Shown here one piece after another: positions 23,878-34,705 of a stretch of DNA of 64,000 nucleotides (within the stretch, counting starts at the first letter, position 1; the number at the start of each line of letters is the position of its first letter). The position numbers and the translations under genes were made by a program. Source of the stretch: Myxocyprinus asiaticus (lineage: Eukaryota > Chordata > Actinopteri > Cypriniformes > Catostomidae); contig NC_059346.1 in assembly GCF_019703515.2 (NCBI RefSeq), forward strand, positions 15,407,001 through 15,471,000. The letters run 5' to 3'. Below the pieces are notes generated by a model. The model worked only from the letters and a program-made list of their open reading frames with translations, made no database searches and had not been told where the DNA came from.

Positions 23878-24953
23878 GAGCGGGGAGAGGTCTCCAAAGC
23901 AGCCGAAACACGGCAGAGAGCTGAGAGAGAGAGGGACACGGGTGTGCAGCGACTGCCATGTCTTATTTTGAGTGTTCTAATGTTTTTAGTATTGTGAAGC
24001 TGAGATTTCAAGTAGTTTATGCCTGAGTTTTGTTACGCTGAAGATTTCAAGAAGTTTGAAATAAGAAACGCACTGTGAAGAACGCACACAGAGAATGTGG
24101 AAGCCAGAAAAAAAAGCCTACTTGAAGCGTGTCACTACTCCCGTCTCCTCCTTTCCCATACCTGAACCTGAAGGAGTGTTACAGCCTCATAGCAGTGTAA
24201 GTTAAGACAGACTTATCAGACCACAAACACACCACTGCCAACAGAGAGGTTTACATTTTTTGTAGTCTACATGCAAGTCGAAGGTGCTGTATATGCAATG
24301 CAGTGTTGATACTGTTCACTGTTATTTGCATATGCTGTTATTTGCATATGAAACAAACCTCAACTACAGGACATGCTGTGAAATGAAGAGTTTATTTAAT
24401 TTACTTTCACTAATGTATCTGACAATAACACATAAGGACAGCTGACAGTGTTTCAAAACAAATGTGATTCCATACCAAAGCAGAATTTGTGTCAAGTCAG
24501 CACAACAATCTGATGTATCTTGCTTAGGTATACAAATTAAGGTAGCATTTGTATGTGCAAAAATACACACAGGGACATTGTAAACATCAAATCTCAGAGA
24601 AATGTTTTATTGCTCAGATATTGTTCTTTCTAAGTGAATTAAAGTGAACATATACTTTTTTATTTTTATATTTATTTTCTTTTAAGTAACTTTGTCTCAG
24701 ATGTTTCTCCTAAAATTGTTGACAGTAAGAGTACAGAGCTATAAAATTATTGTGGATTGAATAGCTCAGATCATTTGATGAGATTTGATGAGTTCATATT
24801 GAGATCTCTAATTTTTGATTGCAGATTTTGCTTTCTCTGCAAATCTGACAACAGTTTTAAGACATTGTTCACATCTCTTCTGAAACTCTAGAGAAGACAC
24901 ATGTGAGATTGCTTCTTTTTCAAAATCAGCAAAAGTCTGTTTGACCATTCCAT
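23878..24953. other. Gene-free stretch; possible LTR remnant in first 300 bp
   Basis: About 23,890-24,185 ends in CCCGTCTCCTCCTTTCCCAT...GTGTTACA, which recalls the U5 end of a Gypsy LTR. No matching start or duplication was found. The rest is AT-rich without signal. Confidence 0.3.
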
Positions 24954-25233
24954 TTAAAGGGATAGTTCACCAAAAAATGAAAATTCGCTCGTCATTTACT
25001 CGCCCTCATGCCATTCCATATGTGTATGACTTTCTTTCCTCTGCTAAACACAAAGGTTTTTAGAAGTATATCTCAGCTCTGTAGGTCCTAACAATGCAAA
25101 TGAATGGTGGCCAGAACTTTGAGGGTCCAAAAAACATATAAAGGCAGAAAGAAAGTCATACACATCTGGAATGGCATGAGGGGGTGAGTAAATGATGAGA
25201 GAATTTAAATTTTTTGGTGAACTGTCCCTTTAA
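24954..25233. mobile_element. Foldback MITE with TTAA ends (best-kept copy)
   Basis: Starts TTAAAGGGATAGTTCACCAA and ends TTGGTGAACTGTCCCTTTAA. The inner arm pair CATTTACTCGCCCTCATGCC / GGCATGAGGGGGTGAGTAAA is still paired and GACTTTCTTTC pairs with GAAAGAAAGTC. No open frame. TTAA at both ends suggests a TTAA-targeting (piggyBac-like) transposase as mobiliser; this is inferred. Confidence 0.85.
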
Positions 25234-26464
25234 TCTTATTGCTGTCTAAAATAAATAATTGAGATCTCATTTGTGATTTTTCTTTCCTATGGGATTGTCC
25301 AACTTAATGTTTCATGCTGTTTTCATTTAGAGCTGTCCACAACGTCCCAATAATGCTTAATAACCATCAATTTACATCATATTCGGTTAACAGGGTTGAA
25401 CTATTCGCTGTTTTTGTTTATTTACAGATTGTTGGTGATTACTGGTTTATAATGTGTGTATTAACAAAACAGAATGTTGAAAAAAGAGAGCAGAAAGCTG
25501 AAAAACAGCAGCAGTCTGTTTATCTTTCTCACTCAGTCCTGCTGATCAACTCCCTCTGAGTGCATTAATTACTCCAGAATAGGAATTAATTTCATGGAAT
25601 TAAGCATAATATGGCTACATTCCTCAGATTGGGAGTACTGTGTGTGTATAACGCTGTGCCACATCAATAGGAAAAAAGGGAATCTTACCATCCTTCCTGT
25701 CTCTTTCATTTCACTTTCTTCTATTTCACTCCTTTTACATGTATTCCAATTCCCTCCAGTGCATTCTGTTGTTACGCGTAATGTGCTCCGAACTATTCTA
25801 TTTCATTCCATTATACGCAATGCCATTCCTACGAATTAACTTCCATTCATTTCCATTCAGTTCAATTCCATTCCATTGTTAAAAGTGGATCTCACATTTC
25901 TACCATTGTGGCTGGTAACTGCATCCAAGATCATGATTGGAGTGGACATGGGAGTGAATGTTGGCAGACGTCCACACTCTGGTGGCCCTGTGTACGGCCA
26001 CCCTCTCAGGTTCATATACACCCACAAAGCCCGTCCTTTGAGCAAATGGAAGAGTTTGCCATCGAACAAGCACAGATCTGCTGTTCCCAGCGGGAAATTA
26101 TTGCTTGCTGCAAGCCCAGTGACCTGCTGAATGTTATCTCAAGACCACTTTTAAGTCCCTATTATTCTGTTTTTCAGGGGCCTCTTTCTCAGGGTCTTCT
26201 GCCTCTTGCTTACACAATCAGTTCTTCATTATGCCGGGTCACATTCAGTAACCAATCTACCCTTCAATAAAGAGACTGTAAAAGGGGGTGAGATGGCCGT
26301 CTGTGAAGGATATCTGATTAAGAGAGGAACAAGTAAGTAACTAGGCTTTGTTCACACTTAACACAAACCTGATTTGGTTTTTACCAAATCCGAACTTTCG
26401 AACTTCTATAATTCTGCAAACAATGAAATGTTATCAGTTTAACACACAATGTAGTAAATATCCA

Positions 26465-26466
<2 letters not shown>
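25234..26466. other. Gene-free stretch
   Basis: Frames at 25876-26130 and 25908-26270 overlap, in different frames, in a less AT-rich part. Neither shows a known domain. Repeated ATTCCATT-type phrases at about 25795-25880. Confidence 0.35.

Positions 26467-26505
<39 letters not shown>
26467..26505. repeat. (TA)n microsatellite, left of Tc1 element
   Basis: About 19 TA repeats, directly abutting the left end of the Tc1 element. Confidence 0.97.
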
Positions 26506-26508
<3 letters not shown>

Positions 26509-27750
26509 TATATTGCCAAAAGTATTCGCTCACCCATCCAAATCATTGAATTCAGGTGTTCCAATCACTTTCATGGCCACAGGTGTATAAAATGAAGCAC
26601 CTAGGCATGCAGACTGCTTCTACAAACATTTGTGAAAGAATGGGCTGCTCTCAGGAGCTCAGTGAATTCCAGTGTGGTACTGTGATAGGATGCCACCTGT
26701 GCAACAAGTCCAGTCGTGAAATTTCCTCGCTACTAAATATTCCACAGTCAACTGTCAGTGGTATTATAACAAAGTGGAAGCGATTGGGAATGACAGCAAC
26801 TCAGCCACGAAGTGGTAGGCCACGTAAAATGACAGAGCGGGGTCAGCGGATGCTGAGGCGCATAGTGCGCAGAGGTCGCAAACTTTCTGCAGAGTCAATC
26901 GCTACAGACCTCCAAAGTTCATGTGGCCTTCAGATTAGCTCAAGAACAATGCGTAGAGAGCTTCATGGAATGGGTTTCCACGGCCGAGCAGCTGCATCCA
27001 AGCCATACATCACCAAGTGCAATGCAAAGCGTCGGATGCAGTGGTGTAAAGCACGCCGCCACTGGACTCTAGAGCAGTGGAGACGCGTTCTCTGGAGTGA
27101 CGAATCACGCTTCTCCATCTGGCAATCTGATGGACGAGTCTGGGTTTGGCGGTTGCCAGGAGAACGGTACTTGTCTGACTGCATTGTGCCAACTGTGAAG
27201 TTTGGTGGAGGGGGGATTATGGTGTGGGGATGTTTTTCAGGAGCTGGGCTTGGCCCTTTAGTTCCAGTGAAAGGAACTCTGAATGCTTCAGCATACCAAG
27301 AGATTTTGGACAATTCCATGCTCCCAACTTTGTGGGAACAGTTTGGGGATGGCCCCTTCCTGTTCCAACATGACTGCGCACCAGTGCACAAAGCAAGGTC
27401 CATAAAGACATGGATGAGCGAGTTTGGTGTGGAAGAACTTGACTGGCCTGCACAGAGTCCTGACCTCAACCCGATAGAGCACCTTTGGGATGAATTAGTG
27501 CGAAGACTGCGAGCCAGGCCTTCTCGTCCAACATCAGTGTCTGACCTCACAAATGCGCTTCTGGAAGAATGGTCAAAAATTCCCATAAACACACTCCTAA
27601 ACCTTGTGGAAAGCCTTCCCAGAAGAGTTGAAGCTGTTATAGCTGCAAAGGGTGGGCCGACGTCATATTAAACCCTATGGATTAAGAATGGGATGTCACT
27701 TAAATTCATATGCGTCTAAAGGCAGATGAGCGAATACTTTTGGCAATATA

Positions 27751-27751
<1 letters not shown>
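26506..27751 (+). mobile_element. Tc1-like transposon, apparently complete
   Basis: The left end CACTATATTGCCAAAAGTAT is mirrored by ATACTTTTGGCAATATAG at the right end. The inverted repeats continue for about 28 bp (TTCGCTCAC...). TA flanks both sides and merges with long (TA)n tracts (26467-26505 and 27752-27819). The last one or two bases of the right end are ambiguous because of the tract. The 1,246-bp body holds one uninterrupted transposase frame filling most of it. Confidence 0.94.
26592..27671 (+). CDS. Tc1-family DD34E transposase, intact
   Basis: A 359-codon frame from the first ATG; a second ATG at 26640 ([11 protein letters not shown]) would give 343 residues, the usual Tc1 length, and may be the real start. 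It cuts and pastes the element at TA sites. The N-terminal third holds two helix-turn-helix motifs ([30 protein letters not shown]...SSRTMRREL) separated by a GRPR-type hook (SGRPRKM). The catalytic domain has Asp in VLWSDESRF, Asp in FQHDCAPVH and Glu in NPIEHLWDE. Exactly 34 residues separate the second Asp and the Glu, giving DD34E. The Gly-rich [12 protein letters not shown] box is present. No stop or frameshift occurs, which is unusual among the copies in this window. Whether it is active cannot be judged from sequence alone. Confidence 0.95.
   Translation: MKHLGMQTASTNICERMGCSQELSEFQCGTVIGCHLCNKSSREISSLLNIPQSTVSGIITKWKRLGMTATQPRSGRPRKMTERGQRMLRRIVRRGRKLSAESIATDLQSSCGLQISSRTMRRELHGMGFHGRAAASKPYITKCNAKRRMQWCKARRHWTLEQWRRVLWSDESRFSIWQSDGRVWVWRLPGERYLSDCIVPTVKFGGGGIMVWGCFSGAGLGPLVPVKGTLNASAYQEILDNSMLPTLWEQFGDGPFLFQHDCAPVHKARSIKTWMSEFGVEELDWPAQSPDLNPIEHLWDELVRRLRARPSRPTSVSDLTNALLEEWSKIPINTLLNLVESLPRRVEAVIAAKGGPTSY

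Positions 27752-27819
<68 letters not shown>
27752..27819. repeat. (TA)n microsatellite, right of Tc1 element
   Basis: About 33 TA repeats, the continuation of the tract into which the element inserted or an expansion of its duplicated TA. Confidence 0.97.
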
Positions 27820-27822
<3 letters not shown>

Positions 27823-27914
27823 TGCAATAGCAATGATGTAAATGTCAGCATAATGCCAAGAGACCCTCATACAACAACTGGGTAGCTATCAGTGTGGAAA
27901 GAGAGGATGGAAAT

Positions 27915-28221
27915 TGTATCGGTTACGTACGTAACCTCATTTCCTGAGATGAAGGGAACGAGACACTGCGTCCTTGCTGACGCATATGGGGAGTGTCCTT
28001 CTAAACGACCTAGTTGAAACCCTTCTACAATAACGGCAATATTCTAATATTGGCTATGGTGTTTTGAGCCCCATAAAGCTGTCCACTATAAAAGCAGAAG
28101 CGCAAACACACAATTTTCTGACTGAGGGACAAAGAGCGCATCACATCGATCACTCAAAGAACTCTGAGTCTTGTAGTGCGGCCAGCATTCGCAATGTCTT
28201 GTTCCCTTCATCTTAGGGAAC
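27915..28221 (-). mobile_element. Terminal unit of a second DIRS-like family
   Basis: Starts with the perfect palindrome GTTACGTACGTAAC followed by CTCATTTCCTGAGATGAAGG. It ends with the inverted partner CCTTCATCTTAGGGAAC. Inside lies a TATA box (ACTATAAAAGCAG, about 28084-28096). The layout equals the 3' terminal unit of DIRS copies A, C and D, but the body sequence is different, so it is a lone terminus from a related family. DIRS copy C starts at the very next base. Confidence 0.65.
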
Positions 28222-28940
28222 GTCATGGTTACTTGTGTAACCTCCGTTCCCTGATGGAGGGAACGAGACGTTGTGTCGATGTAGTGACACTAGGGGTCAC
28301 TCTTGGGAGCCCGAGACACTTCTGGCCTTTAATAAAAGGCCAATGAAAATTGGCGAGTGGTATTTGCATGCCACTCCCCCGGACACACGGGTATAAAAGG
28401 AGCTGGTATGCAACCACTCATTCAGGTTTTATGCTGAGGAGCCGATATAAGGTCCGGCCATTTCAGCGGGTAGTTCAGCATTGTGGCAGGAGGGACACAA
28501 CTTCTCGTTCCCTCCATCAGGGAACGGAGGTTACACAAGTAACCATGATGTTCCCTATCTGTCACTCACTCGACGTTGTGCCAATGTAGTGACACTAGGG
28601 GTCCCTATACGAAATGCAACAATTGGCTGAACTGTGTTACGTGAACTGGCGGTGTGTGGTGGGCAGACTACTGTGTGCCTCATAGCCAGCAAACCAGGTC
28701 GACACGTAACCTCCTCCAACATAGTTATGAGTGACGAACGGCCCTTTGGGGACAAGTCGACTACTCAAGAGATAGAGACAGGCATAACCCAGTCATGGCC
28801 TCTTTTCCCCTTCTCTTTTTCCACTCCCTAAAAAAGAAGGGGGATTATCCGACTGGGCCACCAGGTTTAGTCGGGGGGTGTCCCTCCCAAGGGGAAGACA
28901 CAGCGGAGACCACACCTCGCCCAAAGAGAGGGGGGTATAT

Positions 28941-29790
28941 TTAAGTGGAAGAATATGTCACATGGTCTTTCCAACCATGTGGAGAGTCTTCAAGGTAGAT
29001 CCTACCCAACGGGGGAGGAGTTATTACAAACATGGAGACTGGGGCAGAGGGGCTCTGCCCAAGGAAGATGCAGTTTGCCAATAGGGCCCAGGGAGCCGCT
29101 ACACCCCTGGTAGAATGGGCTTGTAGCCCTACCGGGGGCGGCATGTCCTGGGCGTGATATGCCATAGTTATGGCATCAATGAGCCAGTGAGTGATCCTCT
29201 GCTTGGAGACAGCACTTCCTTTCCGCTGTGCACCAAAGCAGACAAAGCGCTGCTCAGAGATCCTAAAGCTCTGCGTGTGATCCAAATAGATGCGTAAAGC
29301 ACGCACTGGACACAGCAACGACAGGGCTGGGTCTGCCTCCTCCTGGGGCAGCACCTGCAGGTTCACCACCTGGTCCCTAAAGGGGGTGGTGGGAACCTTG
29401 GGCATATAGCCCGGTCGGGGTCTCAGGATCATGTGAGAGTAACCCGGACCGAACTCCAGGCACGTTTCGCTGATAGAGAATGCTTACAGGTCTCCTACCC
29501 TCTTGATGGAAGGAGGGTAGTCTTCAAGGAGAGTGCCTTAAGCTCGGCTGACTGCAAAGGCTCAAAGGGGGCTCTCTGTTGACCCTGAAGAACTACAGAG
29601 AGGTCACATGAGGGAACGAGGTGCAGTCTGGAGGGATTCAGCCTCCTGGCACCTCTTAGGAACCTGATGATCAGGTTGTGCTTCCCTAAGGACTTACCGT
29701 CGACTGCGTCGTGGTGTGCTGCTATAGCGGCAACGTACACCTTCAAGGTGGAAGGGGACAGCCCTGGACGGTAGTTGTGATGACGATCGT
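28941..29790 (-). pseudogene. DIRS tyrosine recombinase, broken (copy C)
   Basis: Two minus-strand pieces. The upstream one (to 29495) has LSPSTLKVYVAAIAAHHD and SLKTTLL, then a deletion of about 13 bp just before the SIKRVGDL Arg box shifts the frame. The downstream piece (28941-29432) has ILRPRPGYMPKVPTTPFRDQ and the HSTRGVAAPWAL box. A second deletion then fuses it in frame to the 3' untranslated region (LANCIFLGQ...), removing the Trp box and the catalytic Tyr. The enzyme cannot work. Confidence 0.85.
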
Positions 29791-29987
29791 GCACACCGGG
29801 TATGTGATCCAGGGAGGAAGGAAACCGCTCTTTTGCTGAACTGTTGGGTACCGCAGCCACTTGGGCATGTGGCAAAATCAAACAAAAAGGCAACAAAAGA
29901 TTTTCCACCTGGCCCTCCACCCGGGGATGGAGTGGTCTTCTTACCAGCTCCAGGTGAGTGGGTTCCTTCGTCCTTGGGTCACCCATC

Positions 29988-31445
29988 TCAGGGGCGCTTT
30001 GATGACATCCGTGGGTTCTTAGGCACCGACTGTGAGACGGGTGGCGTCTGCTTCCTGCGGTGGGCTCCACGCCGGGGCCAGGCCGAAGGGGCAGGCTGCG
30101 GCGGAGCTGGTGCAGTCACCGCAGGGGGATGCCCTTGGCGACGAGCAGACGGGGTGTGGGATCTTGAGCCGTGCCGGGGCAGGATGTGCTGGATAGCCTC
30201 CGTCTGCTGCTTCACCGCCGAGAACTGCTGGGCAAAGTCCTCGACGGTGTCGCCGAATAGGCCAGCCTGGGAAATGGGGGCAGCAAGAAACCATGTCTTG
30301 TCGGCCTCACCCATCTCGACCAGGTTGAGCCAAAGGTGGCGCTCCTGGACCACTAATGTGGCCATTGTCCGCCCAAGAGACCACGCCGTGACCTTTGTCG
30401 CTTGGAGAGCAAGGTCGGTCGCCGAGCGCAGTTCCTGCATCAAATCTGGGGCGGAACTACCCTCGTGCAGTTCTTTCAACGCCTTGGCTTGGTGGACCTG
30501 CAGAAGAGCCATGGCGTGCAGGGTAGAGGTGGCTTGTCCAGCAGCGCTGTAGGCTTTAGCCGTCAGGGACGACATGAGCCCACAGGGCTTGGACGGGAGC
30601 TTAGGGCATCCGCGCCAGGTGGCGGCGCTCTGCGGGCATAGGTGCACCACGAGTGCCTTATCCACCGGGGGAATCGCCGTATAGCCCCTGGCCGCCCCGC
30701 CATCGAGGGTAGTAAGAGCAGGGGAACTGCGGAATCGGGGCCGGGCAGTAAAAGGTGCCTCCCACGATTTCGTCAGCTCCTCGTGCACTTCTGGGAAGAA
30801 AGGAACAGGAGCGGGGCGTGGCTGCTTTGAGCGGCGCCGCAAGCCCAGGAACCAATCGACAAGCCGCGAGGGTTCAGGGGAGAGCAGAGGGTTCCACTCT
30901 AACCTGACACTCGCGGCCACCCGTCAAAGCATGTCCGTCATTTCGGAATCAGCCTGTGACTGGGCAATCGTCCCCGAGGGGCGGAGCCCAGCTGAGGCTT
31001 CTGCATCCAACTGGACAAGCCCGCTCTCCGATGCTGCGCTCGAGAGCTCATCATCTTCGCGGGCTCCGAACGAGAAGCCAGACTCGCCGTGAGACGAGCC
31101 GCCAAACTCATCCGGAAGCCCGACTGGGGCAGACGAGCGTGCTGGGGAATGGGAGGTCCGCGGGGGGATACCCGACGGAGGCAATCCCATTGGGTTCCCC
31201 AAATCGCCCCCAGTGCTAGCCGCGCTGGCCTCATACCCGTAGGTAGTATTCTTACGAATAGTTCTTACGAAAGCAAGCCGCGACCACAACGTTGCCATGG
31301 TCATGTTCTTGCAATAAGAACATGAACCATCTACAAACGCTGCCTCCATGTGGGTTGCGCCCAGACACGAAAGACAGCGATCATGGCCATCCGAAGTTGA
31401 GAGATAACGACCGCAAACAAGAATAACACACAATCAGAAAGGCCT
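29988..31445 (-). pseudogene. DIRS Gag-like protein, full length with three point lesions (copy C)
   Basis: One frame of about 485 codons, comparable to copy D. The start codon aligned with the ATG of copy D (44971) is AGG here, codon 4 is TGA (CGA in copy D), and a further TGA lies at 30924-30926. The N-terminus has CLSCLG and CSYCKNM, giving C-x2-C-x14-C-x2-C, a likely zinc site. An acidic Ser-rich middle follows (DELSSAASESGLVQ). The C-terminal half has the conserved helical block HLWLNLVEMGEADKTWFL...GLFGDTVEDFAQQF, then a Pro/Arg-rich basic tail. By analogy it forms the element's particle and binds RNA. The block is of the type found in fish DIRS Gag. Confidence 0.85.
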
Positions 31446-31725
31446 CTTTAAAAAGACGTGTCTTTAAAAATACATTCCGTGTGTGCCGCTCTTTTAGAGA
31501 AATATACTCTTTTAGAGGAAAAGCTCTTTCAGAAAATATACTCTCTTTGTTTTCTGCCGAAGCGCCCAGGGGTGTTCTCTGCAGTGCACCAGTGCAGAGG
31601 AGGGAGAAGCCGCAGAAATGCACAGTCAGATCCAGCAGAGGTGAATGAACAGTAGAATTCAGCTCAGTGAGCATGACCGTTCGGCTCCGAAGAGAAAATC
31701 TGAATGAGAGGTTGCATACCAGCTC

Positions 31726-31785
31726 CTTTTATACCCGTATGTCCAGGGGAGTGGCATGCAGATACCACTCGCCAATTTTCATTGG
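31726..31785 (-). promoter_or_regulatory. Promoter block in DIRS C terminal repeat
   Basis: Minus-strand order: CCAAT/ATTGG pair (31772-31785), octamer with one change (ATCTGCAT, 31756-31763), TATAAAAG (31726-31733). Same layout as copies A and D. Confidence 0.55.
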
Positions 31786-31880
31786 CCTTTTATCAAAGAC
31801 CAGAGGTGTCTCGGGCTCCCAAGAGTGACCCCTAGTGTCACTACATCGACACAACGTCGAGTGAGTGACAGATAGGGAAC

Positions 31881-33340
31881 TGCATTCTTCGGAAAACAAT
31901 AATGTTTGGAAACTGAAAATGTATCAATGTGGATGTGGCCAAAATGGAGGTCATTTTCAAGGACTCACATGGCTGAATGAAGAGAGACTCATATTATGCA
32001 AAGGTGTCGTGATAGAATTTTAAGAAGAGCCCATTAATGAGTTCCAGTTTCTTTTTCATTGAGGAAAAGAATCTTATCTGAGAAATTCAATCACTTGTTT
32101 CTTACACAGTCAATTCCACTGAAAAACATCTCCATATCTTTTTATGTTGCCACATAAAGACAACTCCATAACTGCATAGTCTTGTCTCTTTGGACAAGTA
32201 CTCTTTTGCCTTCCTACAGCAACTCTTTGTTGGAAAATGACACTTTTTTTTTCAATTTGCTACATCACAAGCTATTCAAGATCGAGGCTGAAACCTCACC
32301 TTGTGTTCAAGACCTTGAGTAATGCCTGTTAATTTCTTGTGCTCCATTATAGATGTCTAACTGTCAGCACGCCAGCTCTTTATCTTGGTTATGTTGTGTG
32401 ATAAAGGCCTATTACTGGCCTGGCCAGTGTCCCATTAATTCCACTTTGAACTTTATTAACCACTTTACATACCTTGTAAGGCAAGCATTACTACTATTTC
32501 TCATACTTTACATTTTAACATTTACATTTTCAACATTCCTTACCTTAAGTATTACATTTCGGCAAGTAACTCATCTCACGCTGTTTGTGCTACGGATATA
32601 TATGATACCTCAAAATGTGCATCTTGTTTAGGAGAGATGTGTTGTTACTTTTTAAAGCAATCAGATGTACAATTGTTGCCTGGTAGATGATAAAATAGGA
32701 CAATAAATCTTGTAGACTCACAATGAAGAAGGGATCCAAGCCATATCTAGGCACCCCAGAATATCATAAAGACTTGGGGACAGGCTCTTTGACTTAGGCC
32801 AGTAAGCAACAACCGAGAACAGAACACCCTAACAACTACATAGCAACATACTAAAAACTACACAGAAAAACTTAGCCACCATATACTCTAACAACCGCAC
32901 CACTCTTCAGATAATGTAAAAATGATGATCAGTCATCCTCTATTATAGTTTCTCAGTCTCCCCACAGAGTCCTGTAACAGGGCCATTAATCAAACTGACC
33001 TCAGGTTCATCAGCCATGCAGTAAAAATCAGTCATGGTTTAGAGCTGTGAAAAGTTGAGGAATATGAGACACCAAAGCATCTGGAAGGCCGCTTTCAAAC
33101 ACCCCAACTTCACAAGAACACACACAACACACAAAATTCTCCAGACTGTATGCTGTAGTTAATTCTGGAGAGTACATGAAAGTTCTTATATGTTAATCAC
33201 TGGGGATTTAAAACATCTGGCCAGAAATTTCATGGTTTAAAACATAAGTGAATTAAGAACAACTGGCCAGAATAAAGTCAACGTGTACTGATTGATTCAT
33301 AAAAACACTTATCCATGAATTATGTGTAAATCATAATACT
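31881..33340. other. Gene-free AT-rich stretch
   Basis: The longest frame, 32353-32631, is hydrophobic and shows no family resemblance. Nothing else recognised. Confidence 0.5.
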
Positions 33341-33535
33341 TCAACATAAGGTCATTATTCATTTATAATTAATTAACATTAGTTAGTGCATTAGGTATCA
33401 TGAACTAACAATTGAAAACAAACAAATTTCATATACTGTATTAATCTTGGGTAGTGTTCATTTATTAAAATTGTTCATTGTTATTTCAAGTTAAATTGTT
33501 AACAAATAGATCCTTATTGTAAAGTGTTGCCCTTT
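33341..33535. mobile_element. Short MITE-like repeat
   Basis: ACATAAGGTCATTATTCATT on the left and TAGATCCTTATTGTAAAGTG on the right are partial inverted partners. The body TTAATTAACATTAGTTAGTGC is a phrase seen in a very common fish repeat. Exact ends uncertain. Confidence 0.55.
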
Positions 33536-34284
33536 TGAATTCTTATAATTTTACAAAAAACAGATTAAAAACAGAACCTCAACAAACAACCCCATGCTAA
33601 CAAATAATTGCACTGACAGGATGTTTTATTCTTTTCAGCATGCAAATACACAAAAAAAAAGAAAACATTGCTCTGTTCTGCCATGGCCCACCACCTGTCC
33701 AAAAAGCGATTACTTGAGTAGTATTTACTGAAAAAGCCCAGTGTTGCTGGTAATCCGGGACTAAGCTGAAAATCTGGCTGAGTTGTATACGGCTGTTCTG
33801 TAGTCAACCCATTCTTCAGGCTTTCCTTGTAACTGATAAAATAAAAAAAACTCAACAGATTTTTCTTCATCCATGGCTAGAAAGAAAGTTGAAAGATGAT
33901 TACAAAGATTAGATGGGTTTTGGGCTCCTAATTATTTGTTAATACAAGATGCTATTAGAGAAAGGGGTTTGTAAAATGTGTGTAATGTCAGGCCGTGGCC
34001 TAGTCAAATGTGACCCGTCTTGTTTTCCGATATTTCTCCATTTTTATCCATATCCTTCTTTACTGTCACTGTGAAATAAAAAGGCACAAAAGAGCACTTT
34101 TTAGGAGTTTTTTGGTGAATAACATGTAGGAGAGTGGGGTAAGATGTGCAAATTTTTACTTAGGTTGTCCTAAACTGAGATAAACTGTTACTAGTATGCA
34201 CAGATATATATTTCAGGATGTTTGATATCAACTAAAAAGAGAAGAAATTATCATAACATAACATCATACCATAAAGACATCAGA
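33536..34284. other. Gene-free stretch
   Basis: No recognised features. Confidence 0.5.
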
Positions 34285-34705
34285 AAAACTTTCTACAGAA
34301 ATAGGACTTCTGAAAAAAAAATCCATATGACCTTTGCAAAAAAAAAAAGAAAAGAAAACTTGCCATGGAAATAAGACTTCGTAAAAAAATGAAAACTTGC
34401 CATAGAAATAGGACTTTGCAAAAAACAAATAAATAAAAACTTTGCAATGGAAATAGGAAGGAAAAAAAAAAACTTGCATTAGAAATAGGATTTTGCAAAA
34501 AATTTAAAATATATAACTTGCCGTAGAAACAGGACTTTGCAAAAAATAAATAAATAAAAACCTTGCAATGGAAATAGGACTGCAAATAAAAAAAGAAAAA
34601 GAAAAAAAGGAACTTGCCATAAAAATAATACTTTGCAAAAAAATTTACCACAGAAATACGACTTGGCCAGAACAAACTTGCCATGTAAATAGGACTTTGT
34701 CCTAT
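34285..34705. repeat. Degenerate minisatellite, unit ~40-60 bp
   Basis: The phrase AACTTGCCATAGAAATAGGA followed by CTTTGCAAAAAA recurs about nine times with A-rich spacers of variable length. The Phe-rich minus-strand frames across it are a by-product of this repeat. Confidence 0.85.

Larger units (their letters stand above)
28222..31880 (-). mobile_element. DIRS retrotransposon copy C (RT and RNase H deleted)
   Basis: Reads on the minus strand from 31880 (GTTCCCTATCTGTCACTCAC) to 28222 (GTCATGGTTACTTGTGTAAC on the plus strand). The internal complementary region is at 28503-28607; the complements of the two outer ends meet there at 28549/28550. Order 5' to 3': terminal repeat with promoter, leader, full-length Gag, direct jump (about 29,770) into the recombinase core, recombinase broken before its Tyr, 3' region, terminal repeat. 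No target duplication. 3,659 bp. Confidence 0.92.

Noticed and set aside
23878..24185. Gypsy LTR partner for the Gag-protease remnant at 22.1-23.1 kb
   Set aside because: The U5-like ending is suggestive, but no LTR start, matching second copy or target duplication could be found.
25876..26270. Two overlapping frames of 84 and 120 codons as a host exon
   Set aside because: They are in different frames, neither resembles a known family, and no convincing splice sites flank them.
26963..27592. Minus-strand 209-codon frame
   Set aside because: Antisense shadow of the intact Tc1 transposase.
29833..30552. Plus-strand 239-codon frame
   Set aside because: Antisense shadow of the DIRS Gag in copy C.
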